DNA from: Mesorhizobium sp.
GTDB lineage: Bacteria > Pseudomonadota > Alphaproteobacteria > Rhizobiales > Rhizobiaceae
DNA: 64,000 bases
Reading direction: 5' to 3'
Assembly (NCBI GenBank): GCA_019635735.1
Contig: JAHBYX010000002.1
Coordinates: forward strand, 434,001-498,000
In this document: piece by piece, positions 37,835 to 46,404 of the stretch
How the letters are laid out: each line of letters starts with the position of its first letter
Position numbering within the stretch: the stretch's first letter is position 1
Notes under the pieces: model-generated
The model's input: the letters and a program-made list of their open reading frames with translations, nothing else
Databases searched by the model: none
Told to the model about the DNA's origin: nothing
Translations under genes and position numbers: made by a program

Positions 37835-38379
37835 GCTTGTCGCCAAGGCCTTGACAGTGATTGGGGGATGGATGCTCACGGGAGCTGCGTCGCGCTCTCG
37901 CGCCATCGCGCCGGCAGGGATCTGCCGTACGTGCGCGACGAGTTTGCCAGCCGGAGCACATTTGGTGAGAACGCTGTCGCGTGAACGGGTCAAGGATACG
38001 GCGTCGGACTACGAGCGGATCAACCCGGCGCAGACTTACGCCCAACGGCGCGGCATCACCTTCCAAATGCGCGTGAGCGAGATCGTCAGGAGATCGTGCC
38101 TGAGAAGCTGCGTGACCGGATCGATCGGCGACTCGAGGGCTGGCGCTCCACCAGCGACGCCGCGCATGCCTCGACGTTAGAACGCGACCGGAAAGAGAGG
38201 CGGAGCGAGCCGGTCCGGAAAGGGACGCTCGCGCAGCCAGTACGGCTGGCGGGGCCGAAGGCATGCCGGGTGGGGGCGATCTGTCACTGCCGGGCCGGCC
38301 GGAGCGGCGCGGTCCGGCCCGGTGGTGTTATCGGAGTCGGTGGGGTTGGGGGCGTTCTGGTCCGAGCCCACACGGACAG
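37835..38379. other. No gene recognised
   Basis: About 545 bases of mixed high-GC sequence between the LysR remnant and the EF-hand/cold-shock gene. The last part may be the leftover 5' portion of the EF-hand gene, whose signal peptide is missing. Nothing else is identified. Confidence 0.5.
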
Positions 38380-39141
38380 ATGATGCGCGGCTTTTACGGT
38401 GGCATGGGCGGAATGTACGGCGCCCGGATGAAGATCATGTTCGCCGTTGTCGATGCGAACGGCGACGGAGTTCTGACGCTGGAGGAAGTCCAGGACTTTC
38501 ATGGGCGCATTTTCAACGCCGTCGACCAGAATGGTGATGGCGGGGTCGATGTGGGAGAGATCCAATCGTTCTTCCACGGCTCGGACCACGGCCCTCAGGC
38601 GCCGGAACTGAGCTACTTCCAGCGCGAAATCAGACCCGCGCCCGCGGTGATAAATTCACCTCCGGTCGATGTCGAGGTCTTGTGGTTCAATGTCGACAAG
38701 GGGTTCGGCTTCGTGAAGCTGGCCGACGGTTCGAACGCATTCCTTCACATCAGCGCATTGGAAAACGCCGGTCACCGCGCAGTTGCGGAAGGAATGGAAC
38801 TGTCGGTGCGCATCGGCCAGGGACAGAAGGGGCCGCAGGTTGCGGAAGTCCTGCACGTTCTCGCAGCGCGCCCCACATTTGCGGCCAGGCCTTCCTACTC
38901 TAATGCGCGCAGCGAAGATACAGACCCATCGAATGCCGAGAAGGCAGGCACCGTGAAGTGGTACAATTTCGGGAAGGGATTTGGCTTCATCGCCGTCGAA
39001 GGCAGCTCCATGGACGCGTTTGTCCACGTCTCTGCTCTCAAGCGATGTGGGTTGGAATCGCTGGAAGAGGGACAGCGGGTCGTCGTCGCCGTTGCGCAGG
39101 GGCAGAAAGGACTTGAGGTCAGGTCCCTTCGACTACCATGA
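38380..39141 (+). CDS. EF-hand plus tandem cold-shock-domain fusion protein
   Basis: A 253-residue open frame joining two unrelated families. Residues 1-68 have two canonical EF-hand loops, [12 protein letters not shown] (25-36) and [12 protein letters not shown] (49-60), in the style of rhizobial secreted EF-hand proteins. Residues about 98-160 and 188-252 are two cold-shock domains with the RNA-binding KGFGFVKL and KGFGFIAV segments and VHVSAL/LHISAL strands, as in rhizobial double-CSD proteins. No signal peptide is visible, so the product should be cytoplasmic. The ATG at 38,380 is followed by a second ATG and has only a weak ribosome site. Either a genuine fusion or a rearrangement product; a terminator follows at 39,275. 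Confidence 0.75.
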   Translation: MMRGFYGGMGGMYGARMKIMFAVVDANGDGVLTLEEVQDFHGRIFNAVDQNGDGGVDVGEIQSFFHGSDHGPQAPELSYFQREIRPAPAVINSPPVDVEVLWFNVDKGFGFVKLADGSNAFLHISALENAGHRAVAEGMELSVRIGQGQKGPQVAEVLHVLAARPTFAARPSYSNARSEDTDPSNAEKAGTVKWYNFGKGFGFIAVEGSSMDAFVHVSALKRCGLESLEEGQRVVVAVAQGQKGLEVRSLRLP

Positions 39142-39274
39142 CGGGGTCAAGCCCAGGCTAGTTGCAGGTTCGCGCCTCTCGCTCACGCGAGAACCCGATT
39201 TACGTTTCCTTCGGATCTTGCAGCCATCCTGGCGTTCTCACGATCGGTTCAGAGTACGTGAACTGATCATCTCG

Positions 39275-39310
39275 ATTGCCCCCGGCTGCCCCAAAGGCCG
39301 GGGGCAATTT
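39275..39310 (+). terminator. Rho-independent terminator after the EF-hand/CSD gene
   Basis: Perfect 11-bp stem ATTGCCCCCGG/CCGGGGGCAAT with a 12-base loop, followed by TTT. It lies 134 bases after the stop and can also serve the convergent TadG-like remnant. Confidence 0.65.
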
Positions 39311-39429
39311 GATTTCAGACAACGAAGACTTCGGAAAGGGGCTTATCAGGCGGTTACAGCACGACAGAGGCCAGTGCTACTGAAGCGGAACGCGGCGGCC
39401 CCTATCCCCTCCCCCGCCCGTGCGAGGGA

Positions 39430-40155
39430 CTATCGGACGATCGAAATATGGCGCCCGGCGGTGAGTGCGTGGTCGCCGAGCTTTCCCTCGCAGTTTGCAC
39501 CATACCAGGAATTGCCGTTGAACTCGATCGTGTCTCCGACGATGCGCAGGCATTCGCCATCGGCGGTCGCGCCGGCATTGCCGGTAAAGGACACATGCGC
39601 TCCCGACGCGTACACGAAGCCGTCGACGAATGAACCGGACGTACCGTTTATCGATACCGTGTTGGTGTTGCTCTTCGGCTGGTAGATGGTGATGCCCGCA
39701 TACGGACCGGTTTCCTGCGGCGAGAGCTGCACGATCTCGTTTACGTTGATGGTGAACTCGGCGTCCTCCATCAGGAAGATCGTCACGCCCGCGCCTATCA
39801 GGAAGCCGTTTCCACCGAGATTCACGCGACCGCCGCGAAGGATGTAGACGCCCGCTTCGAGCGTCACTTCTCCCGAAATCGTCTTGCCGCAATAGGTCCC
39901 GGGAGAAGGGGTCTTGGTCTTTCCTCCCGGAACGGACTGGCAGCTCGTGTAGCTGGGCGGCTCGATCCCGGCCAATGGATCGACGGACGGATATTGCTTC
40001 TCGAGCACCTTCGGGCACTCCAGATCCGCCGCGCCGAGCCCCGACGTCCGTCCTGAGGTGAGTACGCATTCGGCGTTGAGGTTGGCCGCGCCATCGAGCG
40101 TCACCGCCGAGTAGGACTTCGAGTTGGCCGCCAGCACGCAGCCCTCCATGTCCAC
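39430..40155 (-). pseudogene. TadG-like pilus-assembly protein, C-terminal fragment
   Basis: About 241 residues with the C-terminal pattern of rhizobial TadG/Flp-pilus proteins: GCVLAANSKSYSAVTLDGAANLNAEC, a VDPLAGIEPPSYTSC proline segment, a right-handed repeat-like stretch (TLEAGVYILRGGRVNLGGNG, GAGVTIFLMEDAEF) and AHVSFTGNAGATADGEC. The reading frame is open upstream to at least 40,195 without a start or the N-terminal membrane anchor, so it is a 5'-truncated piece of a larger gene. The GTG at 40,155 is only the first possible start. No other tad genes are in the window. Confidence 0.65.
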
Positions 40156-40912
40156 CTCGGTCGAGCCCCAAAATTCTGGAATTCGTCTCCAAACGGTAAA
40201 TCGGTTAGATCCCCGTGTTGTTATATCGATAGCAACTGCGACGCTGGCGGGGAGACATCGGTCATCGGCCTCCTCAAGATCCGCAAGAATGTCGCCGCGC
40301 TTGCCTGAAAAACATCGGCGGCGGCGCCGGAAACAACTCGAAACCTCGAACGAACTTGAGGGCGCCCTCCTTCCAAATCGCGGCCGCGCAGAAAAAAGGG
40401 GACACCGTTCGCGTCGCGGTCGCGAAGAAGCAGAGTGTTGGCGAAGGGGAGAGTATATTCGAACCGATTAAACATCCAGCGGGTCTCTAGCGCCTGCCTC
40501 GCACCTATGGTGCCGAGAAGTAACCACCGCCCGGTGATCCGTCACCCAACTCTGCAAGGGGGACAGGGCGCCGCGGACGGCCAATCGGGCGCGAAAGATG
40601 CGACGCGCGCCGATTGCCTCGGACAGCTTACCGCCGAAGCCTATCACGTAGGCGTTGAGGTCAAGCCGCCGTCGGTGAACCGAATTCGGCCTCAATGGTG
40701 GAAAGAGCCAAAACTCTAATAGAAGTGCCGGGATCCGCGAGGTATGCGCGGCCTTCACGCTTACGAGCGCCGTTCCTCATGAGGTCGCGGTCCGGCTCTG
40801 GGCTTGCGACTACGAGTAAGCGGCACGTCGAAAGCGCATACTTGCGGCATCTGGCATTCTTCTGGACGGTTCCAATTGCGGAGCCGGCCGCGCCCCGCTA
40901 AAGCGGAACCGA
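40156..40912. other. No gene recognised between TadG-like fragment and module C
   Basis: About 750 bases. The first 40 or so continue the TadG-like frame; the remainder has short frames on both strands with no recognisable domain. A promoter for module C must lie at its right end, but no convincing -35/-10 pair or operator was found. Confidence 0.5.
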
Positions 40913-41752
40913 ATGGAGAACGGTGCAATAAAGATCTTCCTGTGCAGCGAGGTCGTGCGCGAGCTGGATTTCCTCGATCAGTGCAGATTCGCGCGCGAAA
41001 TCGGATATGCCGGGCTGGAGCTTGCCCCATTCCTGCTGGGAGACGATCCGGCAAACCTGGCACCGGGCGCAGTCGTGGAACTGCGTAGGATTGCTGAGAG
41101 CGAAGGCGTCGCCATATCGGGCCTGCATTGGCTGATGGCAGCTCCCGCGGGCCTGTCGATCACTGCTGACGATGATCACGTTGCCGATAGGACGCTGGAG
41201 GTTGGCCGGCGTCTCGTCGCTCTGTGCGCCTCCCTCGGCGGGCGTTACCTGATACACGGCTCGCCCGGCCAGCGCGTTCTTGAACCGGGCCACGAGGCGC
41301 AGGGACGAAGACGCGCCGAGCGCTACTTCGCCAAGATCGCCGAAGACGCTGAGGGCGCCGGCGTGCGTTACATCATCGAGCCGTTGTCGCGCATCGATAC
41401 CCGCTATGTTAACTCAGTGGAAGAAGCGCTTGAGCTGATCGAAGCCATAGGTTCGCCGGCCCTTGCGACCATGGTGGATTGCTATGCCGCCGTGACCAAT
41501 GGCGAGGACATTCCAGCGCTACTTGCGCGACATGTGCCGGCAGGCGCTATCCGGCACGTGCATTTCAACGACGACAACAAGCGAGGTCCGGGAGAGGGCG
41601 GGATCGATTTCGCCGCCATTCTCGACATGCTTATCAGGCTGGATTATGGGGGAACCGCAGCCGTCGAGCCCTTCATCTACGTTCCCGATGGCCAGGCAAC
41701 GGCGGCTCGATCCATTGGTTATCTGCGCGGACTGTCGGCCGCGCTGCGGTGA
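40913..41752 (+). CDS. Sugar phosphate isomerase/epimerase-family TIM barrel protein
   Basis: A 279-residue AP-endonuclease-2-type TIM barrel. The four metal ligands of this superfamily are in place: Glu156 (YIIEPLSRID), Asp189 (MVDCYAAV), His217 (HVHFNDDN) and Glu252 (AVEPFIY), the E-D-H-E set used by D-tagatose/D-psicose 3-epimerases and related enzymes. The N-terminus MENGAIKIFLCSEVV replaces the usual first strand. First gene of module C; the TetR gene follows after 24 bases. A 2-keto-sugar or sugar-acid epimerase is the most likely role, substrate unknown. Confidence 0.9.
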   Translation: MENGAIKIFLCSEVVRELDFLDQCRFAREIGYAGLELAPFLLGDDPANLAPGAVVELRRIAESEGVAISGLHWLMAAPAGLSITADDDHVADRTLEVGRRLVALCASLGGRYLIHGSPGQRVLEPGHEAQGRRRAERYFAKIAEDAEGAGVRYIIEPLSRIDTRYVNSVEEALELIEAIGSPALATMVDCYAAVTNGEDIPALLARHVPAGAIRHVHFNDDNKRGPGEGGIDFAAILDMLIRLDYGGTAAVEPFIYVPDGQATAARSIGYLRGLSAALR

Positions 41753-41776
41753 GGGCCGCTGTCCCGGACGGTATCG

Positions 41777-42433
41777 ATGACGGCAATCGAGCAAACGGCT
41801 CAGGGAAAACCCTCTCGGGTCCGCAGGACGCCGGAGGAAACGCGCGCGTCAATCCTGGCCGCAGCACGCACGGAATTTGCCGCCAAGGGTCTTGACGGTG
41901 CCCGGGTCGACCAGATCGCATCGCGCGCGAAAGCAAACAAGCAGCTTGTTTACTATTACTTCGGCAGCAAGGACGAACTCTATACCGCTGCGCTCGAATC
42001 CACCTATCACGAGATCCGCGCGCTTGAACGCGAATTGGACCTGACCGCTTTGCCTCCGCGGGAAGCCATGGTGCGGCTCATCGACTTCTCGCTCGACTAC
42101 TTGAACGAGCACCGGGAGTTCATCCGCATGCTTGCCGACGAGAATGCGCACGGCGCGCGCCATGTGCGTTCGTCGGAAATGGCGCTGCGCACCAATTCCC
42201 CGCTGCTGGAGTTGATCGCCGAGACGCTTGACCGTGGCGTGACGGGTGGCGTGTTCCGGCGAGGCGTCGATCCGCTCGAACTCTACATCTCGATTGCCGG
42301 CATGACATTCTTCTACTTCGCCAACGGCCTGACGATGTCGGCGATCTTCGGCCGCGACCTTGCCAAGCCGCAGGCGGTGGCTTCCTATCGCGATCATATC
42401 GTGCGGTTGACGGTGGACGGCCTTCGACCCTAG
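41777..42433 (+). CDS. TetR-family transcriptional regulator
   Basis: A 218-residue TetR regulator. The HTH is ETRASILAAARTEFAAKGLDGARVDQIASRAKANKQLVYYYFGSKDELYTAALES, with the usual YYYFGSK turn; the C-terminal ligand domain (TetR_C type) starts near residue 85. Lying within module C and in the same direction, it probably controls this operon. A palindrome at 43,357 in front of the epimerase-like gene is a candidate binding site. Confidence 0.93.
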   Translation: MTAIEQTAQGKPSRVRRTPEETRASILAAARTEFAAKGLDGARVDQIASRAKANKQLVYYYFGSKDELYTAALESTYHEIRALERELDLTALPPREAMVRLIDFSLDYLNEHREFIRMLADENAHGARHVRSSEMALRTNSPLLELIAETLDRGVTGGVFRRGVDPLELYISIAGMTFFYFANGLTMSAIFGRDLAKPQAVASYRDHIVRLTVDGLRP

Positions 42434-42467
42434 ACGCGCAATCCTGGCCGATCGAGGAGATATCGTC

Positions 42468-43331
42468 GTGCAGATCAGCATCGTCACCGACGAAATGTCG
42501 GGCGACCCCGAAACGGCGTTTGAGCTCGGCCTAGAATGGGGTGTCGATCGGTTCGAACTGCGCGGTGTCTACGCAGACCGGATCCCGGATCTCCCGCCCC
42601 ATGCGCGGCACCGGCTCCTGCGTGCGGTTCGCGAATTCGGCGTTACCGTGACGGCGGTGTCGCCGGGCCTGTTCAAGATGCCGTTTCCTGCGAGCGAGCC
42701 TGGGCGCTCCAACCTCGGATGGATGGATGCGGGGTTCTTCGAGACCTGGCGGGGCGTGCGAGAGACGCTTGACGACCATTTGTACCGACTGCTGCCCCGC
42801 ACGCTGGAGTTCGCCGCCGAAGTCGGTGCGAGGTCCCTGATCTGCTTCAGTTTCGCCCGCGGTGGCGCAGGGCAGGGACCAGCGCCCGCCGGCGTCGTGG
42901 ATGCGCTTGCCGACGCAGCCGAACAGTGCGCGGGGGCCGGTATCGACCTGCTCATCGAGACAGAGGAGGGGCACTGGGCGGACAGCGGCGAGCGGTCGGC
43001 GGCGATCGTCCAGCGAATCGGCGGGGAGCGGATCGGCATCAACTGGGACCCTGCCAACGCCCTGATAGATGGTGACGTGCCGTGGCCTGACGGCTACGAC
43101 TTCGTTCGCGATCATGTCCGCAACGTCCACTTCAAAGATGCGCGCCGCTACCCTGACGGAAGCTGGGAACTGCTGGCCGAGGGCGACGTGGACTGGCGCG
43201 GCCAGATCGGCGCGCTGGTGGCCGACGGCTATAGCGGCGCCATTGCGATCGAGCCGCATCTTTCCCCGCCGGTCGCCTCGACCCGCAACGCGCTGAAGAG
43301 ACTTCGGGGGCTGATCGAGGGGACAGCCTGA
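42468..43331 (+). CDS. Sugar phosphate isomerase/epimerase-family TIM barrel protein
   Basis: A second, different TIM barrel of the same superfamily, 287 residues. Metal ligands are Glu164 (LLIETEEGHW), Asp194 (GINWDPANAL), His221 (NVHFKDAR) and Glu262 (AIEPHLS). It begins MQISIVTDEMSGDPETAFELGLEWGVDRFELRG. The start is a GTG at 42,468 with GAGGAGA seven bases upstream. It follows the TetR gene by 34 bases. Low similarity to the first barrel suggests the two act on different intermediates. Confidence 0.91.
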   Translation: MQISIVTDEMSGDPETAFELGLEWGVDRFELRGVYADRIPDLPPHARHRLLRAVREFGVTVTAVSPGLFKMPFPASEPGRSNLGWMDAGFFETWRGVRETLDDHLYRLLPRTLEFAAEVGARSLICFSFARGGAGQGPAPAGVVDALADAAEQCAGAGIDLLIETEEGHWADSGERSAAIVQRIGGERIGINWDPANALIDGDVPWPDGYDFVRDHVRNVHFKDARRYPDGSWELLAEGDVDWRGQIGALVADGYSGAIAIEPHLSPPVASTRNALKRLRGLIEGTA

Positions 43332-43356
43332 CCTTTCCTGCCGCTGGGGAACTAGA

Positions 43357-43397
43357 TTTCAACTAAATGGTTGAAAGCTTTTTTGAGTCGCTATAGC
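43357..43397 (+). promoter_or_regulatory. Palindromic operator with overlapping internal promoter candidate
   Basis: TTTCAAC-TAAATG-GTTGAAA (43,357-43,376) is a perfect 7-bp inverted repeat. Its right arm contains TTGAAA, a good -35 element, and TATAGC at 43,392 could be the -10 (15-base spacer, short). It lies in the only larger gap of module C, between the second TIM barrel and the epimerase-like gene, and would suit a TetR-type repressor. Confidence 0.5.
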
Positions 43398-43431
43398 GTT
43401 GCCGTATCGAGAGGCTCGGAGACGGCTACCG

Positions 43432-44511
43432 ATGCAGGATAAGGTGCTGACGAGGACAAACGACGTCGTCGCGGATGGGCGCGCTCCGGCTCTTCCGGCA
43501 AGGTTCGAGGACGTCGCGCAACTCGACGCGTTTCTCTCTACACCCGACGATGTGCTCGTCGCCGATATGGCGCGGCTCGACGGGGACATCCTGATCCTCG
43601 GTGTCGCCGGCAAGATGGGGCCGACGCTTGCCCGCCTCGCCAGGAACGCCGCTCCAGGCAAGCGCATCATCGGCGTCGCCCGCTTCACTGATCCCGCAAT
43701 CCGCGAAGAGCTCGAGTCTCACGGGATCGAGACGATCTCCGCCGATCTGCTTGACGCCGCACAGGTCGCGGCGCTGCCTCGCGTCGAGAACGTTCTCTAC
43801 ATGGCCGGCCGGAAGTTCGGATCGAGCGGAAATCAGGCGCTGACCTGGGCGATGAACGTGCATTCCCCGGCGATCGTGGCTGACTCCTTCCGCGAGTCGC
43901 GCATCGTCGCCTTCTCCACCGGCAACATCTATCCGCTCGTCGACGTCCTTCACCAGGGGGCGCTGGAGACCACGCCGCCGGGACCCCGCGGCGAATATGC
44001 GCAGTCCTGTCTGGGGCGTGAACGACTGTTCGAGTACTTCTCTGGCCTACACGGCACGCCCGGTCGCCTGTTCCGGCTGAACTACGCGATCGACCTGCGC
44101 TACGGCGTCCTTCATGACCTCGCCAGTCGCGTAAAGGCGGGGACACCCATCGACCTGTCGCTGATGGGCCATGTCAACGTGATCTGGCAGGGCGATGCCA
44201 ACGCCCAGGCATTGCGCTCGCTGCTCCATTGCACCACTCCGACTTCCCCGATCAATATCAGCGGACCCGAGACGCTGTCGGTGCGGTGGCTGGCGCAGGA
44301 ACTCGGCCACCGACTGGGCGTCGAGGCCAAGCTGGTGGGCACGGAGGCGAACAGCGCGTGGCTCACCAATTCGGCCGCCGCGACGGGGCTTTTCGGATAT
44401 CCGCGCGTGCCGTTGCAGACCATGCTCGACTGGGTGGGAGACTGGGTCGCGAAAGACGGCGTCAGCTTCAACAAGCCGACCAAATACGAGGTGCGTGATG
44501 GCGGGTTTTGA
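43432..44511 (+). CDS. NAD-dependent epimerase/dehydratase family protein
   Basis: A 359-residue extended short-chain dehydrogenase/reductase-like protein. The Rossmann glycine motif is LILGVAGKMGPTLARLA near residue 60, and later blocks (NVLYMAGRKFGSSGN, VAFSTGNIYPLVDVLHQG, RLFRLNYAIDLRYGVLHDLASRV) match nucleotide-sugar-epimerase-like proteins. The classical YxxxK is not clear; RGEYAQSCLGRERL occupies its place, so catalytic Lys is replaced and a true dehydrogenase/epimerase activity is uncertain. The ATG at 43,432 is chosen over a TTG at 43,399. The next gene starts within its last 14 bases. Confidence 0.88.
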   Translation: MQDKVLTRTNDVVADGRAPALPARFEDVAQLDAFLSTPDDVLVADMARLDGDILILGVAGKMGPTLARLARNAAPGKRIIGVARFTDPAIREELESHGIETISADLLDAAQVAALPRVENVLYMAGRKFGSSGNQALTWAMNVHSPAIVADSFRESRIVAFSTGNIYPLVDVLHQGALETTPPGPRGEYAQSCLGRERLFEYFSGLHGTPGRLFRLNYAIDLRYGVLHDLASRVKAGTPIDLSLMGHVNVIWQGDANAQALRSLLHCTTPTSPINISGPETLSVRWLAQELGHRLGVEAKLVGTEANSAWLTNSAAATGLFGYPRVPLQTMLDWVGDWVAKDGVSFNKPTKYEVRDGGF

Positions 44512-45325
44512 CATCCTGCACCGCGTCGAGCTGAGCCCGGATGACATTGAGGCCGGCATGGCATTGTCGACCGAGGCGCACTGGAACCAGATCGAGCCCG
44601 ACTGGCTTCATTTCGTCACGCACGGCCATGCGTTCGGTATGCGCGATGAGACCGGCCGGCTGGTCGCAAGCGCCGCGGCGCTGCCCTACGACGGGCCGTT
44701 CGGCTATGTAGGTATGGTCCTCGTGACCCAGGATTTCCGCCGGCGCGGTATCGCCACCGAACTCGTGGCCGGCTGCATCGACGTCCTGCGGGAGCGCAGC
44801 GTGATCCCTGTCCTCGATGCCACTGCAGCGGGAGCCGAAGTCTACAGGAAACAGGGCTTTCTCCCGCAGTTTGCCTTCGACCGCTGGGAGGGCAGGTCCG
44901 AGGGCGGCGCGGCCATCGACATGCGGGAGGAGACGGCAACGATCTCTGCGCTCGACGCGTCCGCGTTTGGCGCTCGCCGCAACGCCCTGATGGAGGATTT
45001 TCTTCGCCGCGAGGGGACGCGTTGCGTCGGGCCGGTCGTCGGCAAAGGCTTCGCGATGATCCGGCGTGGCCGCCGGGCATGGCAGACGGGGCCGGTCGTG
45101 GCGGCACGCGAGGCCGATGCACTCGACATGGTTCGTAGGCTCTTCGGCACAATACGCGGTGCCGTGTTCATCGACGTGCCCGCGCGCTGGCGCGCCCTTG
45201 GTGCCTGGCTGGCCGGGCGCGGGTTCTCCATCCAGCGCAGCTTCACCCGGATGGCGCTCGGCCGCAGCGAGCCCTTCGGCGACCCACTTCGATTGTTCGC
45301 CGTGGCTGGACCGGAGTTCGGCTGA
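44498..45325 (+). CDS. GNAT-family N-acetyltransferase-like protein
   Basis: A 275-residue protein with an N-terminal GNAT domain. The acetyl-CoA-binding motif is GMVLVTQDFRRRGIATELVAGCID (Q/R-x-x-G-x-A type) and the C-terminal strand is VYRKQGFLPQFAFDRWEG. The C-terminal half, from about residue 140, is a second GNAT-like half of the type found in double-domain proteins (GPVVAAREADALDMVRRLFG). It overlaps the epimerase-like gene by 14 bases, and its stop overlaps the next start (TGATG). Why a catabolic operon needs an N-acyltransferase is unclear; an amino-sugar-type substrate is one option. Confidence 0.88.
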   Translation: MAGFDILHRVELSPDDIEAGMALSTEAHWNQIEPDWLHFVTHGHAFGMRDETGRLVASAAALPYDGPFGYVGMVLVTQDFRRRGIATELVAGCIDVLRERSVIPVLDATAAGAEVYRKQGFLPQFAFDRWEGRSEGGAAIDMREETATISALDASAFGARRNALMEDFLRREGTRCVGPVVGKGFAMIRRGRRAWQTGPVVAAREADALDMVRRLFGTIRGAVFIDVPARWRALGAWLAGRGFSIQRSFTRMALGRSEPFGDPLRLFAVAGPEFG

Positions 45326-46404
45326 TGACTGCCGCCGACGCGACCGCACCCGACCGGACAACCGCCTTGAGCGAGTCTTATGCGGTGCTGAAGGCAGGGA
45401 CGGTGATCCCCGCCCATCCCCTCGCGCTTGATGCCTCCAGAAGGCTCGATCGTCGCCGGCAGCGGGCGCTGACACGCTATTACATCGACGCGGGATCCGG
45501 CGGTCTGGCGGTCGGGGTTCACACGACGCAGTTCGCGATTCGCGAGGCAGGGCTGTATGACGAAGTGCTCGGACTGGCGGCCGAGGCTGCGCGCCGGTGG
45601 AGCGACCGCCCGCTCGCTATGGTCGCCGGGCTCGCGGGACCGACACGCCAGGCGATCGGCGAGGCAGCAACCGCCAGAGGCCTCGGCTATCATGCGGGCC
45701 TGCTCAGCCTCGCCGCGATGAAGGGACGCTCGGCGGACGAGATCATAGAACATTGCACGGCGGTCGCCGCCGAGATCCCACTCGTCGGCTTCTATCTGCA
45801 GCCGGCAGTCGGCGGCCTACATCTCGACGTCGACTTCTGGACACGCTTCGCCGCGATCCCGCGGGTCATTGCGATCAAGGTGGCGCCCTTCAATCGCTAC
45901 CGCACTCTCGATGTGGTGCGCGGTCTCGTCGAAGCCGGCGCAGAGGACCGGATCACGCTCTATACCGGCAATGACGACCACATCGTCCTCGACCTGGTCA
46001 CCCCCTTCACGATCATGCGCGAGGCCCGGCCCGTGACGGTTCGCTTCCGCGGCGGCCTGCTGGGACACTGGTCCGTCTGGACGAAGGGCGCGGTCGATAT
46101 CTTCAACCGCTGTCGCGAGGCAGCCGACGGTGGATCGGTTCCGGCCGACCTGCTCGCTATCGACAGTCGCGTCACCGACTGCAACAGCGCGTTCTTCGAT
46201 GTCGCGAACGATTTCCATGGCTGCATCGCGGGTTGCCACGAGGTACTGCGCCGACAGGGGTTGCTGGAAGGAACCTGGTGCCTCGATCCGCAGGAAGGGC
46301 TGAGTCCCGGGCAGTCCGCCGAGATCGACCGCGTGCTGCGCCAGCATAGCGATCTCGCAGACGACGGGTTCGTCGCTTCGAACCTGGAGCGGTGGATGTC
46401 CTGA
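45325..46404 (+). CDS. Dihydrodipicolinate synthase (DapA/NanA) family aldolase
   Basis: A 359-residue class I aldolase. The Schiff-base lysine is Lys185 in VIAIKVAPFNRY, the general tyrosine is Tyr157 in GFYLQP, and the Thr pair is Thr67-Thr68 in GVHTTQF; the Tyr-to-Lys distance of 28 residues equals that of E. coli DapA. It is about 60 residues longer than DapA because of an N-terminal and a C-terminal extension (HSDLADDGFVASNLERW). Relatives act on N-acetylneuraminate, 2-keto-3-deoxy sugar acids or 5-keto-4-deoxyglucarate. Next to two enolase-family dehydratases it is best read as the carbon-cleaving step. Overlaps both neighbours by one to three bases. Confidence 0.92.
   Translation: MTAADATAPDRTTALSESYAVLKAGTVIPAHPLALDASRRLDRRRQRALTRYYIDAGSGGLAVGVHTTQFAIREAGLYDEVLGLAAEAARRWSDRPLAMVAGLAGPTRQAIGEAATARGLGYHAGLLSLAAMKGRSADEIIEHCTAVAAEIPLVGFYLQPAVGGLHLDVDFWTRFAAIPRVIAIKVAPFNRYRTLDVVRGLVEAGAEDRITLYTGNDDHIVLDLVTPFTIMREARPVTVRFRGGLLGHWSVWTKGAVDIFNRCREAADGGSVPADLLAIDSRVTDCNSAFFDVANDFHGCIAGCHEVLRRQGLLEGTWCLDPQEGLSPGQSAEIDRVLRQHSDLADDGFVASNLERWMS

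Noticed and set aside
38096..38383. A 95-codon frame starting [16 protein letters not shown] upstream of the EF-hand/CSD gene
   Set aside because: The first helix looks protein-like but the rest is not, and no family is recognised; treated as debris.
40221..40758. Two minus-strand frames of 84 and 96 codons in the gap before module C
   Set aside because: Arg-rich, low-quality composition, no coupling to neighbours and no domain.
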